Below are positions 8,125 to 15,674 of a stretch of DNA of 64,000 bases, one piece after another. The notes beneath the pieces are model-generated. The model worked only from the letters and a program-made list of their open reading frames with translations, ran no database searches and had not been told where the DNA came from. The first letter of the stretch is position 1. Every line of letters begins with the position of its first letter. Both the position numbers and the translations under genes were made by a program. The stretch is from a bacterium YEK0313. GTDB taxonomy: Bacteria > Pseudomonadota > Alphaproteobacteria > Rhizobiales > Phreatobacteraceae. The DNA lies in contig CCMO02000001.1 of NCBI GenBank assembly GCA_000751295.2, positions 2,839,501 to 2,903,500 of the forward strand, read 5' to 3'.

Positions 8125-8907
8125 ATGACCCTCGCTAAGGATATCGCTCAACATCTTCCGTATCTGAGGCGCTTCGCCCGCGCATTGCATGGCACCCAAG
8201 CCGATGGCGATGCCCGGGTGATGACGACGCTCGAGGCTCTGGTCGCAGATCCTTCGATCTTTGAACGTGATCTCGGCGAGAGGGTTGCGCTCTATCGGCT
8301 TTTTCTGGACCGCGGCACGGCGGAAAGCAGCGACGCGGCGGCGGCCGGCGCTTCCGCCGCGGATCGCAATCTCGACGCGCTCACCCCGCGCTCGCGCCAG
8401 GCCTTCCTGTTGCGCACGGTCGAGGGCTTCAGCCTGGGCGAGGTGGCCACCATCCTCAACATGCCGGTGGTGGAGACGGCCGATCTGCTCGATCGGGCCG
8501 GACGCGAAATCGCCGAGCAGGTCGCAACCGACGTGTTGATCATCGAGGACGAACCGATCATCGCGCTCGACATCGAGGCGATGGTCCAGGAACTCGGCCA
8601 TCGGGTCACCGGGGTCGCTCGCACCCATAAGGAAGCGCTGGCCCTGGTGGCGGCCAAGAAGCCGGGCCTTGTCCTCGCCGACATTCAGCTTGCCGACGGC
8701 AGTTCCGGCCTGGATGCGGTCAACGAAATCCTCCGGTCGATCTCCCTGCCGGTGATTTTCATTACGGCCTATCCGGAGCGCCTGCTGACCGGCGAGCGTC
8801 CCGAGCCGGCCTTCCTCATCACCAAGCCGTTCCAGCAGGACGCGGTGAAGGCGGCGGTGAGTCAGGCCCTGTTCTTCGATCGCCGGGCGGGCCGGGAGGC
8901 GGCGTGA
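8125..8907 (+). CDS. phyR: Response regulator PhyR
   Basis: 260 residues. The N-terminal half (about 1-130) is an EcfG-like sigma mimic (region-4-like LTPRSRQAFLLRTVEGFSLGEVATIL) and the C-terminal half is a receiver domain with acidic pocket E141/D142, phosphoacceptor D186 (LADIQLADG), T214 (FITAYPE) and K234 (ITKPF). On phosphorylation PhyR sequesters NepR and releases EcfG. The start at ATG 8125 has GGGAG at 8112-8116; an upstream in-frame ATG at 8077 would add 16 residues not expected in the family. It is transcribed divergently from nepR-ecfG. Confidence 0.94.
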   Translation: MTLAKDIAQHLPYLRRFARALHGTQADGDARVMTTLEALVADPSIFERDLGERVALYRLFLDRGTAESSDAAAAGASAADRNLDALTPRSRQAFLLRTVEGFSLGEVATILNMPVVETADLLDRAGREIAEQVATDVLIIEDEPIIALDIEAMVQELGHRVTGVARTHKEALALVAAKKPGLVLADIQLADGSSGLDAVNEILRSISLPVIFITAYPERLLTGERPEPAFLITKPFQQDAVKAAVSQALFFDRRAGREAA

Positions 8908-8951
8908 TGCCACCCGGCCGCGGCGCGTGCCTGGCGCGTTGCGGGGCGTAA

Positions 8952-9116
8952 TCAGGATCGTGAAACGAGGCCGCTGAGGGCTGAGATCGCAAAGGCGACC
9001 AAGGCGGCGAAAAAGACGATCTGCGCGGCCGAGACGACCGTTCCGGCAAGGCCGCCGAAGCCGAGTGCCGCGGCGACCAGTGCGACAAGGAGGAAGATGA
9101 TGGCCCAGCCGAACAT
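8952..9116 (-). CDS. DUF1328 (UPF0391) small membrane protein
   Basis: 54 residues, nearly all hydrophobic: two helices around a glycine/alanine hinge (MFGWAIIFLLVALVAAALGFGG ... AAQIVFFAALVAFAISALSG). This matches the YtjA/UPF0391 family of unknown function, whose members are often stress-induced. ATG 9116 has GGGAG seven bases upstream. A perfect sigma-EcfG promoter lies just ahead. Confidence 0.8.
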   Translation of the reverse strand: MFGWAIIFLLVALVAAALGFGGLAGTVVSAAQIVFFAALVAFAISALSGLVSRS

Positions 9117-9153
9117 GCGGCATCTCCCGTTGGGGCATTGACGATATCGGGAA

Positions 9154-9178
9154 AACGCCAGCAACCGCAGTTGGTTCC
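9154..9178 (-). promoter_or_regulatory. Predicted sigma-EcfG promoter of the DUF1328 gene
   Basis: On the minus strand GGAAC (9178-9174), a 16-nt spacer and CGTT (9157-9154) match the consensus exactly. The start codon follows about 38 bp downstream. Confidence 0.7.
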
Positions 9179-9212
9179 GCGGCAATGCACAGATGCGCGG
9201 CGGGGATTGAGC

Positions 9213-9314
9213 TCAGTGGCGGAGGCCGCCCTTGAGGCCGGCCAGGAAGCCCATCGCGGTGGCGATGACGAACAAGATGATCGATGCGACGAAGATGACG
9301 TTGACGACAGCCAT
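9213..9314 (-). CDS. 33-residue single-helix membrane peptide
   Basis: The frame encodes MAVVNVIFVASIILFVIATA, then MGFLAGLKGGLRH and a stop: one transmembrane helix and a basic tail, suggesting an N-out/C-in orientation. GGGAG stands seven bases before the ATG, a spacing identical to the neighbouring DUF1328 gene. I do not recognise the family. It is short enough to be missed by gene callers. No sigma-EcfG promoter is visible ahead of it. Confidence 0.6.
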   Translation of the reverse strand: MAVVNVIFVASIILFVIATAMGFLAGLKGGLRH

Positions 9315-9490
9315 GGCGCTTCTCCCGCTCCGGCTTCGATGGCGGCGCGCGGCTCGGCCGGCCTTCCGCCCCTGCACGGCTGCCGCGCCGGGCAGGTCAT
9401 CCCAAAGATAGCCAATAAGCGTGTTCTGAGCTATCTCGGAGACTATCCGCCGGCCGCGGCACGATGCGGGGCTCGCGGGAGGGCAGACCG

Positions 9491-9901
9491 TTGGGTAACC
9501 CCAGAATCCTGATCGTCGAGGACGATCCGTTCATCGCTATCGAACTGGAGGCGGTGGTGACCGACGCCCTGAGCGGCGCGGTCGAGGTCCTGATCGCCGG
9601 TTCGCTCGCTTCGGCCGCCGCGGCGGCCGCGGGGCCGCTCGATTTTGTCCTGCTCGACATCGATGTGGTCGGCGGCAAGACCTTTGCCCTCGCCGCCATG
9701 CTGGCCGCGCGGGGCACGCCCTTCGCCTTCGCTTCGGCCTCGCTGCCCGCCGATCTGCCGGAGGCCCTGCAATTCGCCCGCTTCGTCGGCAAGCCGTTTT
9801 CCGGTGCGGTCATCGAGGCGCTGGTGCTGGAAATGCTCCGCCCGGCGCTGCTCCGCGCGGCCAATGTGATGCGTGACGACGGCGCCGGTTCCGGCGCCTG
9901 A
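9491..9901 (+). CDS. Single-domain response regulator, FAT GUY-like
   Basis: About 136 residues, a lone receiver domain with no output domain. The acidic pair is in ILIVEDDPF, the phosphoacceptor in FVLLDIDVVGG and the conserved lysine in GKPFSG. The stretch TPFAFASAS lies where the FAT GUY receiver group carries PFxFATGY, with S for T and the G-Y lost. SdrG and MrrA, which feed the general stress response in other alphaproteobacteria, belong to that group. I prefer TTG 9491 because GGGAGGG (9477-9483) lies seven bases upstream; ATG 9464 is the alternative. Confidence 0.7.
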   Translation: MGNPRILIVEDDPFIAIELEAVVTDALSGAVEVLIAGSLASAAAAAAGPLDFVLLDIDVVGGKTFALAAMLAARGTPFAFASASLPADLPEALQFARFVGKPFSGAVIEALVLEMLRPALLRAANVMRDDGAGSGA

Positions 9902-9964
9902 CGACGGCCGGCCGCAGCCGGCTCCGCTCCTGGTGGCGGAGCGAAGCGCCTTCGATCGCGGTGA

Positions 9965-10363
9965 TCAGCGGCCGAGATGGCGTCCGACCGCCGCGCCGAG
10001 CAGCAGGATGCCGCCGAGCGCCGCGGCCCGCAGGCCAGGCTTAGAGGCGAGGGCGCTCGCCGCGACCGGCGCCAGCGCAAGGGCCGTGGTGGCGGCGGGG
10101 CTCGGCTTGCGCGGCCGCGACCGGATGAAGGCCGCGACCGCCAGGATGATCGCCGCCAATGCGCAGAGCCCGCCGGCAATGATCAGATTGGCGACCACCG
10201 GGTCGAAACGGGTCGCCAACACGATGTAGAGAGCGGCGAGCGCGAAGCCCAAGGCGATGAGCACGACCAGCCCGGCGAGCACCTGCAGTCCGCGCACGAG
10301 GAGGCTCCTGCGGATCGACTGCCCGGCTTCGCCGATGGCGAGCGTGCCGATGGCCCTCAACAT
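9965..10363 (-). CDS. Phage-holin-family / YqjE-like membrane protein
   Basis: 132 residues with two adjacent membrane helices (VLAGLVVLIALGFALAALYIV; LIIAGGLCALAAIILAVAAF), a basic linker, and a further hydrophobic stretch near the C-terminus. The architecture resembles the YqjE/phage_holin_3_6 group, which commonly sits beside YqjD/ElaB proteins as here. It begins one base after the upstream gene ends, so the two form an operon. Confidence 0.6.
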   Translation of the reverse strand: MLRAIGTLAIGEAGQSIRRSLLVRGLQVLAGLVVLIALGFALAALYIVLATRFDPVVANLIIAGGLCALAAIILAVAAFIRSRPRKPSPAATTALALAPVAASALASKPGLRAAALGGILLLGAAVGRHLGR

Positions 10364-10364
10364 G

Positions 10365-10679
10365 TCAGCGCGCCGTCATCAGGCCGACGATCAGGCCGAT
10401 CGCGGCGGCAATGCCGAGACTGCGCAGCGGCCGCGCCCTCAGCTCCTCGGCGAGAAGCCGCTGCAGTTCGCTCGCCTGCCCCTTCGCCGCCTCGGCCATG
10501 ACGTCGGTATCGATGCCGGCGGCTTTCAGCTTGGCGGCGACAGTGGCCGCGGCGCTCTCGGCCGTCTCCGCCGCCGCGTCGCGGGCCGCGGCTCCGGCGG
10601 CGGCGGCCCGCTCGACCGCGTCCTCGACCTCCGCCTTGGCTGCGGCAGCGCGCTTGGCGACGGAAGCAGTATCGACCAT
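10365..10679 (-). CDS. DUF883 (YqjD/ElaB)-like membrane-anchored protein
   Basis: 104 residues: a long alanine-rich amphipathic helix (about 1-80) and a C-terminal helix RSLGIAAAIGLIVGLMTAR that resembles the DUF883 C-tail anchor. E. coli members tether ribosomes to the inner membrane in stationary phase; that role here is only an analogy. ATG 10679 is preceded by a strong AAGGAG. A perfect sigma-EcfG promoter upstream places this gene and the holin-like gene in the general stress regulon. Confidence 0.65.
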   Translation of the reverse strand: MVDTASVAKRAAAAKAEVEDAVERAAAAGAAARDAAAETAESAAATVAAKLKAAGIDTDVMAEAAKGQASELQRLLAEELRARPLRSLGIAAAIGLIVGLMTAR

Positions 10680-10765
10680 GACAATCTCCTTTCGACAAAA
10701 AGACGGGCCGAACCAGTCAAAGGCACGCGATTCCGGCGCCGTTGATCGGTTTTCTCGGAGAAGGC

Positions 10766-10790
10766 AACGTTTGCCTGCCGTTTCGGTTCC
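10766..10790 (-). promoter_or_regulatory. Predicted sigma-EcfG promoter of the DUF883-holin operon
   Basis: On the minus strand GGAAC (10790-10786), a 16-nt spacer and CGTT (10769-10766). The ATG at 10679 leaves a leader of about 75-80 nt. Confidence 0.7.
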
Positions 10791-10925
10791 TCAGGCCCCA
10801 GTCAGGGGCGCGTGGCGCGCCGTTGCGTATGGCGGTCATGTCCGCAGCCGCACTCGACTGACCATGGTGCGTTCATCTAGCCTGTGGCGCGGCCCGATCC
10901 TGGGGGGGCCATGAATTCGCCGTGA

Positions 10926-11396
10926 GTGAATCAAGACGTGATCGTGTCGTATCGCTGTATTTTGGCCGCCTTGTCCTTGCTGATGCTGACCATCGGCAGC
11001 GCCCGGGCGCAATGGATGGTGCAGGACATTGCGGCACGGCCGGGCAGCAGTGCGGTGCTGGACATGACCTACCGCAGTTCGGGGGAGAAGTTCACCGCCG
11101 TCTGCAGCGACACCGGCGTCTTCGTCTCCTATGCCGTCGGCTTCCAGATCGTCCGGGGCCGCAACGAGACGCTCGAAGGATCCTACCAGGTCGACGACGG
11201 GCCGATGCGGCCGATCGCCTGGACGGCGCCGGGCCGCACGGCCTATGTCGGCGCCCGCTATGCCGAGGCGCTGCTGCACGACATTGCCGGTGCCGATCGC
11301 CTGTTCATTCAGTTCGCGGGCGTCGAACAGACCTTCGACCTGACGCCGCTGAAACCCTATGCCGAGGCGATCAAGCGGCGCTGCCGGATGCACTGA
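10926..11396 (+). CDS. Secreted protein, VasI-like in layout
   Basis: 156 residues with a signal peptide (hydrophobic ILAALSLLMLTIG then SARA before Q30). The mature part has two cysteines, one in FTAVCSD and one at the C-terminal KRRC, with a VDDGP...W block between and a final DLTPLKPYAEAI helix. That arrangement recalls the type VI secretion accessory protein VasI, but no type VI genes are here, so the name is only structural analogy. The start is a GTG at 10926; GTG 10938 or 10944 would also keep the signal peptide. It converges on the beta-lactamase gene. Confidence 0.6.
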   Translation: MNQDVIVSYRCILAALSLLMLTIGSARAQWMVQDIAARPGSSAVLDMTYRSSGEKFTAVCSDTGVFVSYAVGFQIVRGRNETLEGSYQVDDGPMRPIAWTAPGRTAYVGARYAEALLHDIAGADRLFIQFAGVEQTFDLTPLKPYAEAIKRRCRMH

Positions 11397-11443
11397 CGGG
11401 GTGAGCGGCCGGCAAGCGGCGAATGGAGAGAGAATGGGACCGG

Positions 11444-12628
11444 CTACTGCCGACTCGCCTCGCCGAGCCGTTCGAGAATCGCATGGGCCGCCTTGATCCG
11501 CGCCGGTATCGGGACGTTGCGGTTCATCAGCATGGCAAGGCCGATCCGCCGTGCCGGCACGAAGGCGACATAGGCGCCGAACCCGTTGGTCGAGCCGGTC
11601 TTGTTGAACAGGGTCGGGCCGGTCGGGGCCTGCGGCGGCATCAGCGCGGCCGCCGGATCGGCGTTCAAGGCCCGGCCGTTACCCGCCAGCAGCCGATCCA
11701 GCGTGATCGGATAGGCATATTGCTCCCAGCCGAGCCCCTGAACCATGTCGCCGGTCCGGAAGTAGCCGATATGGGTGGCCTGGACTGCGCGCCGCATCGG
11801 CTCCTCGAGCCGGCTCGGGTCGATATTGGCCTCGACGAAGCGGATCAGGTCGCCCGCCGTCGTCTTAACCCCATAGGCTTCCGCCGCGAACAGCCCTGGA
11901 TTGACGCGGATCGGCCGGTTTTCCCGCGCATAGCCCCAGGCATAGTTGGCGCGCGCCTCCTGCGGCACGCGGACATGGCTGTTGCGCAGGCCGAGGCGCG
12001 GGAAGACCTCGCTTTCCATCGCCTGGCTGAAATCGCGCCCGAATGCGCGGGCCGCGAGATGGCCGAACAGGCCGAGGCTCGGATTGGAATAGCGCCGCTG
12101 CGTGCCCGGTGCCGCATCGGGCCGCCACTGCCGGAAATACCGGGTCATCTGCGCGGTATCGGCAACCTCGCCCGGAAACTGCAGCGGCAGGCCTCCCGCC
12201 GTATAGGTGCCGAGATGCAGAAGGGTGGCCCGGTCGATGGCGCTGCCCCGCAGGTCGCGCAGGTAGCGGCTCGGATGGTCGTCGAGCGACAGCTTGCCGA
12301 GCACCTGTGCGTAGCCGGCAAGCGTTGCGGTGAAGGTCTTGCTCACTGAGCCGATCTCGAACAGCGTCGCGCCGTCCACCGACCTGTCGGTCTCGCGCGA
12401 GGCGGCGCCATAGGTGAAGACCGAGGAGCGGCCGTCGACGGTCACCGCGACCGCCATGCCCGGGATGTCGTGCTCGGCCATCAGCGGCCTTATCGCGGCA
12501 TCGACCGCGCCGCGCAGGCGGGCATCGCCGTCATCCGCGCAGGCTGCTGCTGCGATGACGAGGGGCGTGGCGAGAGCGAGCGCCGCGACGGCGCAACGTA
12601 ACGGTCTGCGGGAAAGGCTGCGGGGCAC
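11444..12628 (-). CDS. ampC: Class C beta-lactamase
   Basis: 394 residues with an N-terminal signal peptide ending near residue 31, so the enzyme is periplasmic. All class C landmarks are present: SVSK with nucleophile S94, YSN with Y180, and KTG with K343, in contexts (EIGSVSKTFT, FNKTGSTNGFGAYVAFVP, TYTAGGLPLQ) very close to E. coli AmpC. It should hydrolyse cephalosporins and penicillins. The start is GTG 12628 with AAAGGA nine bases upstream; an overlapping ATG lies in another frame. No ampR lies next to it. Confidence 0.9.
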   Translation of the reverse strand: MPRSLSRRPLRCAVAALALATPLVIAAAACADDGDARLRGAVDAAIRPLMAEHDIPGMAVAVTVDGRSSVFTYGAASRETDRSVDGATLFEIGSVSKTFTATLAGYAQVLGKLSLDDHPSRYLRDLRGSAIDRATLLHLGTYTAGGLPLQFPGEVADTAQMTRYFRQWRPDAAPGTQRRYSNPSLGLFGHLAARAFGRDFSQAMESEVFPRLGLRNSHVRVPQEARANYAWGYARENRPIRVNPGLFAAEAYGVKTTAGDLIRFVEANIDPSRLEEPMRRAVQATHIGYFRTGDMVQGLGWEQYAYPITLDRLLAGNGRALNADPAAALMPPQAPTGPTLFNKTGSTNGFGAYVAFVPARRIGLAMLMNRNVPIPARIKAAHAILERLGEASRQ

Positions 12629-12809
12629 GTCGATCCATCCTTTTCGAGGCCGGCTGCCTCGCCCTGACAGCGGTCCGCTCGCTGCATGGTCGGCCGGCGC
12701 GGGGAGGAGACAGAGCCGTCCAATATGGCGGCACGGCGGCGGCGCATGACGGGATCGCCCCATTACCGGGAACTTGTCCGCGGAGCCTTCTCGCAGCCCC
12801 GGCGGGCGT

Positions 12810-12835
12810 GGAACATTGCGGATCGGCGCAGCGTT
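12810..12835 (+). promoter_or_regulatory. Predicted sigma-EcfG promoter before a small gene
   Basis: GGAAC at 12810-12814, 17 nt, then CGTT at 12832-12835. The 64-codon gene starts at 12887, about 43 bp after the expected transcript start. Confidence 0.5.
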
Positions 12836-12886
12836 GACGGACCAGCCCGGCCGGTCGGCCGGGCCGCGAGGCAGGGCGGGCACGTC

Positions 12887-13081
12887 ATGCATACGATCGA
12901 TCAGGAGCTCCGCGACAAGCTGATCGTCGCGATCGCCGCACTCAACCAGGTGGCCGAGGCGCTGGCCGAGCAGGGGCTGCGGTTGGATATCGAAAGTTCC
13001 GACGCGACGCTCGTCGGGACGCCGGCGCGGCGCAACATTTTCCGGGCGCGCATTTCGACCACGCCGGTCTTCATTCCCTGA
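12887..13081 (+). CDS. Small hypothetical protein
   Basis: 64 residues, not recognised. The first half is a predicted amphipathic helix (LRDKLIVAIAALNQVAEALAEQG), the second half is likely beta-stranded. No signal peptide or membrane helix. GGCGGG lies six bases before the ATG. The GGAAC-N17-CGTT element upstream suggests membership of the general stress regulon. Confidence 0.5.
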   Translation: MHTIDQELRDKLIVAIAALNQVAEALAEQGLRLDIESSDATLVGTPARRNIFRARISTTPVFIP

Positions 13082-13156
13082 CCTCGGCCTGCTGACGGCT
13101 GTGGCGTCGCCGGGACAGGCGGCGCGGATGTGTGCCCCGGCCGCCGTGAGGTGGTA

Positions 13157-13173
13157 TTTCGAAAACAGTTCGA
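13157..13173 (+). promoter_or_regulatory. Candidate GlpR operator ahead of glpR
   Basis: TTTCGAAAAC followed by TTCGA forms an imperfect repeat in an AT-rich leader about 65 bp upstream of glpR. GTTTTCG, its reverse complement, recurs in the repeat array between glpR and glpD, which suggests the same protein binds both. Confidence 0.4.
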
Positions 13174-13237
13174 ATGTGTGATAAGTGAAAGTCAATATGA
13201 ACGCGTGATGTGGCTTGCCGGGGGCAGCGTCTTGAAC

Positions 13238-14038
13238 ATGATGAGCGACCTGTCGCCGCGCCAGTCGGAAATCCTCGGCCTCGCCAGGCTTGCCGGCCGG
13301 GTCGGCGTCGACGACCTCGCGCGCCGCTTCGACGTCACCCCGCAGACGGTGCGCAAGGATCTGAACGAGCTTTGCGAGCGGCGCATGCTGCAGCGGGTGC
13401 ATGGCGGCGCGGTGGTCGCTTCCGGTGTCGCCAACCTGTCCTACGACGCCCGCCGCTTCGCCGCCGCCGAGTCCAAGCGGGCCATCGGCCTTGCGGCGGC
13501 GGAGCTGATCCCGAACGGCTCCTCGCTGTTCATCAATATCGGCACGACCACCGAGGAGGTCGCGAAGGCGCTGGCCTTCCGCAACGATCTCCTGGTCATC
13601 ACCAACAATCTCAACGTGGCCATGGAGCTTTACCGGCACGCCGGCATCGAGGTGATCGTCGCCGGCGGCACCGTGCGCAAGACCGATGGGGCAGTGGTCG
13701 GCGCCGCCGCGACCAATGTCATCAGGCAGTTCAAGGTCGACTATGCCGTCATCGGCGTCTCGGCCATCGATCTCGACGGCACGCTGCTCGATTTCGACTA
13801 TCGCGAAGTGCTGGTCACCCAGGCGATCATCGAGAATGCCCGCCAGGTGATCCTGGTGTCGGACAGCTCCAAATTCGCCCGCAAGGCACCGGTGCGGATC
13901 GGCCATATGAGCCAGATCGACAGTTTCGTCACCGACGCCATTCCTTCGGACGAGATCCGCCAGATGTGCCGGGAGGCGCAGGTCGAGGTGAGGGAGGCCG
14001 ATCCCGAAGGCCTGCTGGCGCAGCAGGATATCGACTGA
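13238..14038 (+). CDS. glpR: DeoR-family glycerol regulon repressor
   Basis: About 266 residues. An N-terminal DeoR helix-turn-helix (LSPRQSEILGLARLAGRVGVDDLARRFDVTPQTVRKDLNELCE) is followed by the DeoR-C sensor domain with the glycerol-3-phosphate-type pocket (INIGTTTEEVAKAL, TNNLNVAMEL, GGTVRKTDGAVVG, SDSSKFARKAP). Members repress glp genes until glycerol 3-phosphate binds. The start is uncertain: ATG 13238, 13241 or 13208; none has a strong ribosome binding site. It reads into the glp operon in the same direction. Confidence 0.87.
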   Translation: MMSDLSPRQSEILGLARLAGRVGVDDLARRFDVTPQTVRKDLNELCERRMLQRVHGGAVVASGVANLSYDARRFAAAESKRAIGLAAAELIPNGSSLFINIGTTTEEVAKALAFRNDLLVITNNLNVAMELYRHAGIEVIVAGGTVRKTDGAVVGAAATNVIRQFKVDYAVIGVSAIDLDGTLLDFDYREVLVTQAIIENARQVILVSDSSKFARKAPVRIGHMSQIDSFVTDAIPSDEIRQMCREAQVEVREADPEGLLAQQDID

Positions 14039-14048
14039 GCCGCGACCA

Positions 14049-14090
14049 TTCGTTTTCGTTTTCACTTGCTTTCGTTTTAACCTTCGTTTT
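14049..14090 (+). promoter_or_regulatory. TTCGTTTT repeat array, putative GlpR operator
   Basis: Four exact copies of TTCGTTTT begin at 14049, 14055, 14071 and 14083 in the AT-rich gap between glpR and glpD. DeoR-type repressors commonly bind multiple short direct repeats, so this is the best candidate operator of the glp operon. Confidence 0.6.
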
Positions 14091-14140
14091 AAGCTTTGTC
14101 TGGTTGAGGATCGCGCCATCGGGTCGCGGTGGGGGCGCGC

Positions 14141-15673
14141 GTGCAGGAGCAGTTCGACATCCTGGTGATTGGCGGCGGCATCAACGGCTGCGGCATCGCG
14201 CGCGATGCCGTCGGGCGTGATCTCAGCGTCTGCCTGGTCGAAATGGACGATCTGGCGAGCGGCACGTCCTCGGCCTCCACCAAGCTGATCCATGGCGGCC
14301 TGCGCTATCTCGAATATTACGAGTTCAACCTGGTCCGGCATGCGCTGCAGGAGCGTGAGGTGCTCTGGGCCATCGCGCCGCATGTCATCGGGGCGCTGCG
14401 CTTCGTGCTGCCGCATCATTCCGGCTTGCGTCCGGCCTGGCTCCTGCGTCTCGGCCTGTTCCTCTACGACCATCTCGGCGGCCGCAAGCTGCTGCCCGCG
14501 ACCCGAACGCTCGATCTGACGCAGGATCCGGCCGGCGCGCCGCTGAAGCCCGGCCTGTTCCGCAAGGGGTTCGAATATTCCGACTGCTGGGTCGACGACG
14601 CCCGTCTCGTCGTCCTCAACGCCCGCGACGCCGCCGATCGCGGCGCGGTGGTGCGCACCCGCACGCGCATGGTCGGCGCCGAACGGACCGCAGGGAGCTG
14701 GCGCGTCACGCTCGAGGACATGAGGACAGGCGCGCGCGACATCGTCTCGGCGCGCATGCTGGTCAACGCCGCCGGCCCCTGGGTCGCCGAGGTGCTGGCG
14801 GGTCGGCTCGGCATGGCCGCCGGCGCCAAGGTCCGGCTCGTTCAGGGCTCGCACATCGTCGTGCCGAAGCTGTTTGCCGACGAGCGCTGCTACATCTTCC
14901 AGACGGCCGATGGCCGCGTGGTCTTCGCCATTCCCTATGAAGGCGACTACACGCTGATCGGCACCACCGACCTCGATTACCACGGCGATCCTTCCGCCGT
15001 CGCCGCGACCGAGGCCGAGATCGCCTATCTGTGCGAGGCGGCGAGCGTCTATTTCCGCGAGCCGGTGAAGCCGGCCGATGTCGTCTGGAGCTATTCGGGC
15101 GTCAGGCCGCTCTACGACGACGGCGCGAGCGAGGCGCGTGCCGCGACCCGCGACTATGTTTTCGAGCTCGACGCGGCCGCCGGGGAGCCGCCGCTCCTGT
15201 CGATCTTCGGCGGCAAGATCACAACCTATCGCCGGCTCGCCGAGGAGGCGCTGGCCAAGCTCGGCATCGGCGCCGGCAAGCTCGGCGTGGGCTGGACGGC
15301 GCACGCCGCGCTCCCCGGCGGAGACTTCGCCATTGGTGGCCGGGAGAGCCTCGCGGCGGGATTGCGGGCCGATTATCCTTTCCTCGAGCCCGCCCATGCC
15401 GCGCGGCTCGCCCGCTCATACGGCACGCGGGCGCGGGCCATCCTCGGCGCGGCGCGGCGGCGGGAGGATCTCGGCCGCGATTTCGGCGCGACGCTGACCG
15501 AGGCGGAGGTGACCTATCTCGTCGAACGCGAATGGGCTGTCACCGCCGCCGACATCCTCTGGCGCCGGTCGAAGCTTGGCCTCAGGATGCAGCCGGGCGA
15601 GATCATAGCGCTGGAGCGCTTCCTCGCCGGGCGGCCGCAGACGCACGGCGAACCAGTGAGGCGGGGAGCCTGA
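14141..15673 (+). CDS. glpD: Aerobic glycerol-3-phosphate dehydrogenase
   Basis: About 510 residues. The FAD-binding motif ILVIGGGINGCGIARDAVGRD lies at the N-terminus, followed by the GlpD hallmark TSSASTKLIHGGLRYLE, and GKITTYRRLAEEAL near residue 360. It oxidises glycerol 3-phosphate to dihydroxyacetone phosphate at the membrane, passing electrons to ubiquinone. The start is GTG 14141 with GGGGG five bases upstream, or GTG 14129. Its stop codon lies one base before glpS, so it heads the importer operon and links uptake to central metabolism. Confidence 0.92.
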   Translation: MQEQFDILVIGGGINGCGIARDAVGRDLSVCLVEMDDLASGTSSASTKLIHGGLRYLEYYEFNLVRHALQEREVLWAIAPHVIGALRFVLPHHSGLRPAWLLRLGLFLYDHLGGRKLLPATRTLDLTQDPAGAPLKPGLFRKGFEYSDCWVDDARLVVLNARDAADRGAVVRTRTRMVGAERTAGSWRVTLEDMRTGARDIVSARMLVNAAGPWVAEVLAGRLGMAAGAKVRLVQGSHIVVPKLFADERCYIFQTADGRVVFAIPYEGDYTLIGTTDLDYHGDPSAVAATEAEIAYLCEAASVYFREPVKPADVVWSYSGVRPLYDDGASEARAATRDYVFELDAAAGEPPLLSIFGGKITTYRRLAEEALAKLGIGAGKLGVGWTAHAALPGGDFAIGGRESLAAGLRADYPFLEPAHAARLARSYGTRARAILGAARRREDLGRDFGATLTEAEVTYLVEREWAVTAADILWRRSKLGLRMQPGEIIALERFLAGRPQTHGEPVRRGA

Positions 15674-15674
15674 C

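Noticed and set aside
14049..14090. Repeats as a possible CRISPR remnant
   Set aside because: Units are 8 bp with 6-16 bp steps and no cas genes exist; an operator array is far more likely.
11444..15397. A 1317-codon open frame on the minus strand
   Set aside because: Only its last 394 codons encode a protein (AmpC). The rest is antisense to glpR and glpD and is kept open by high GC content.
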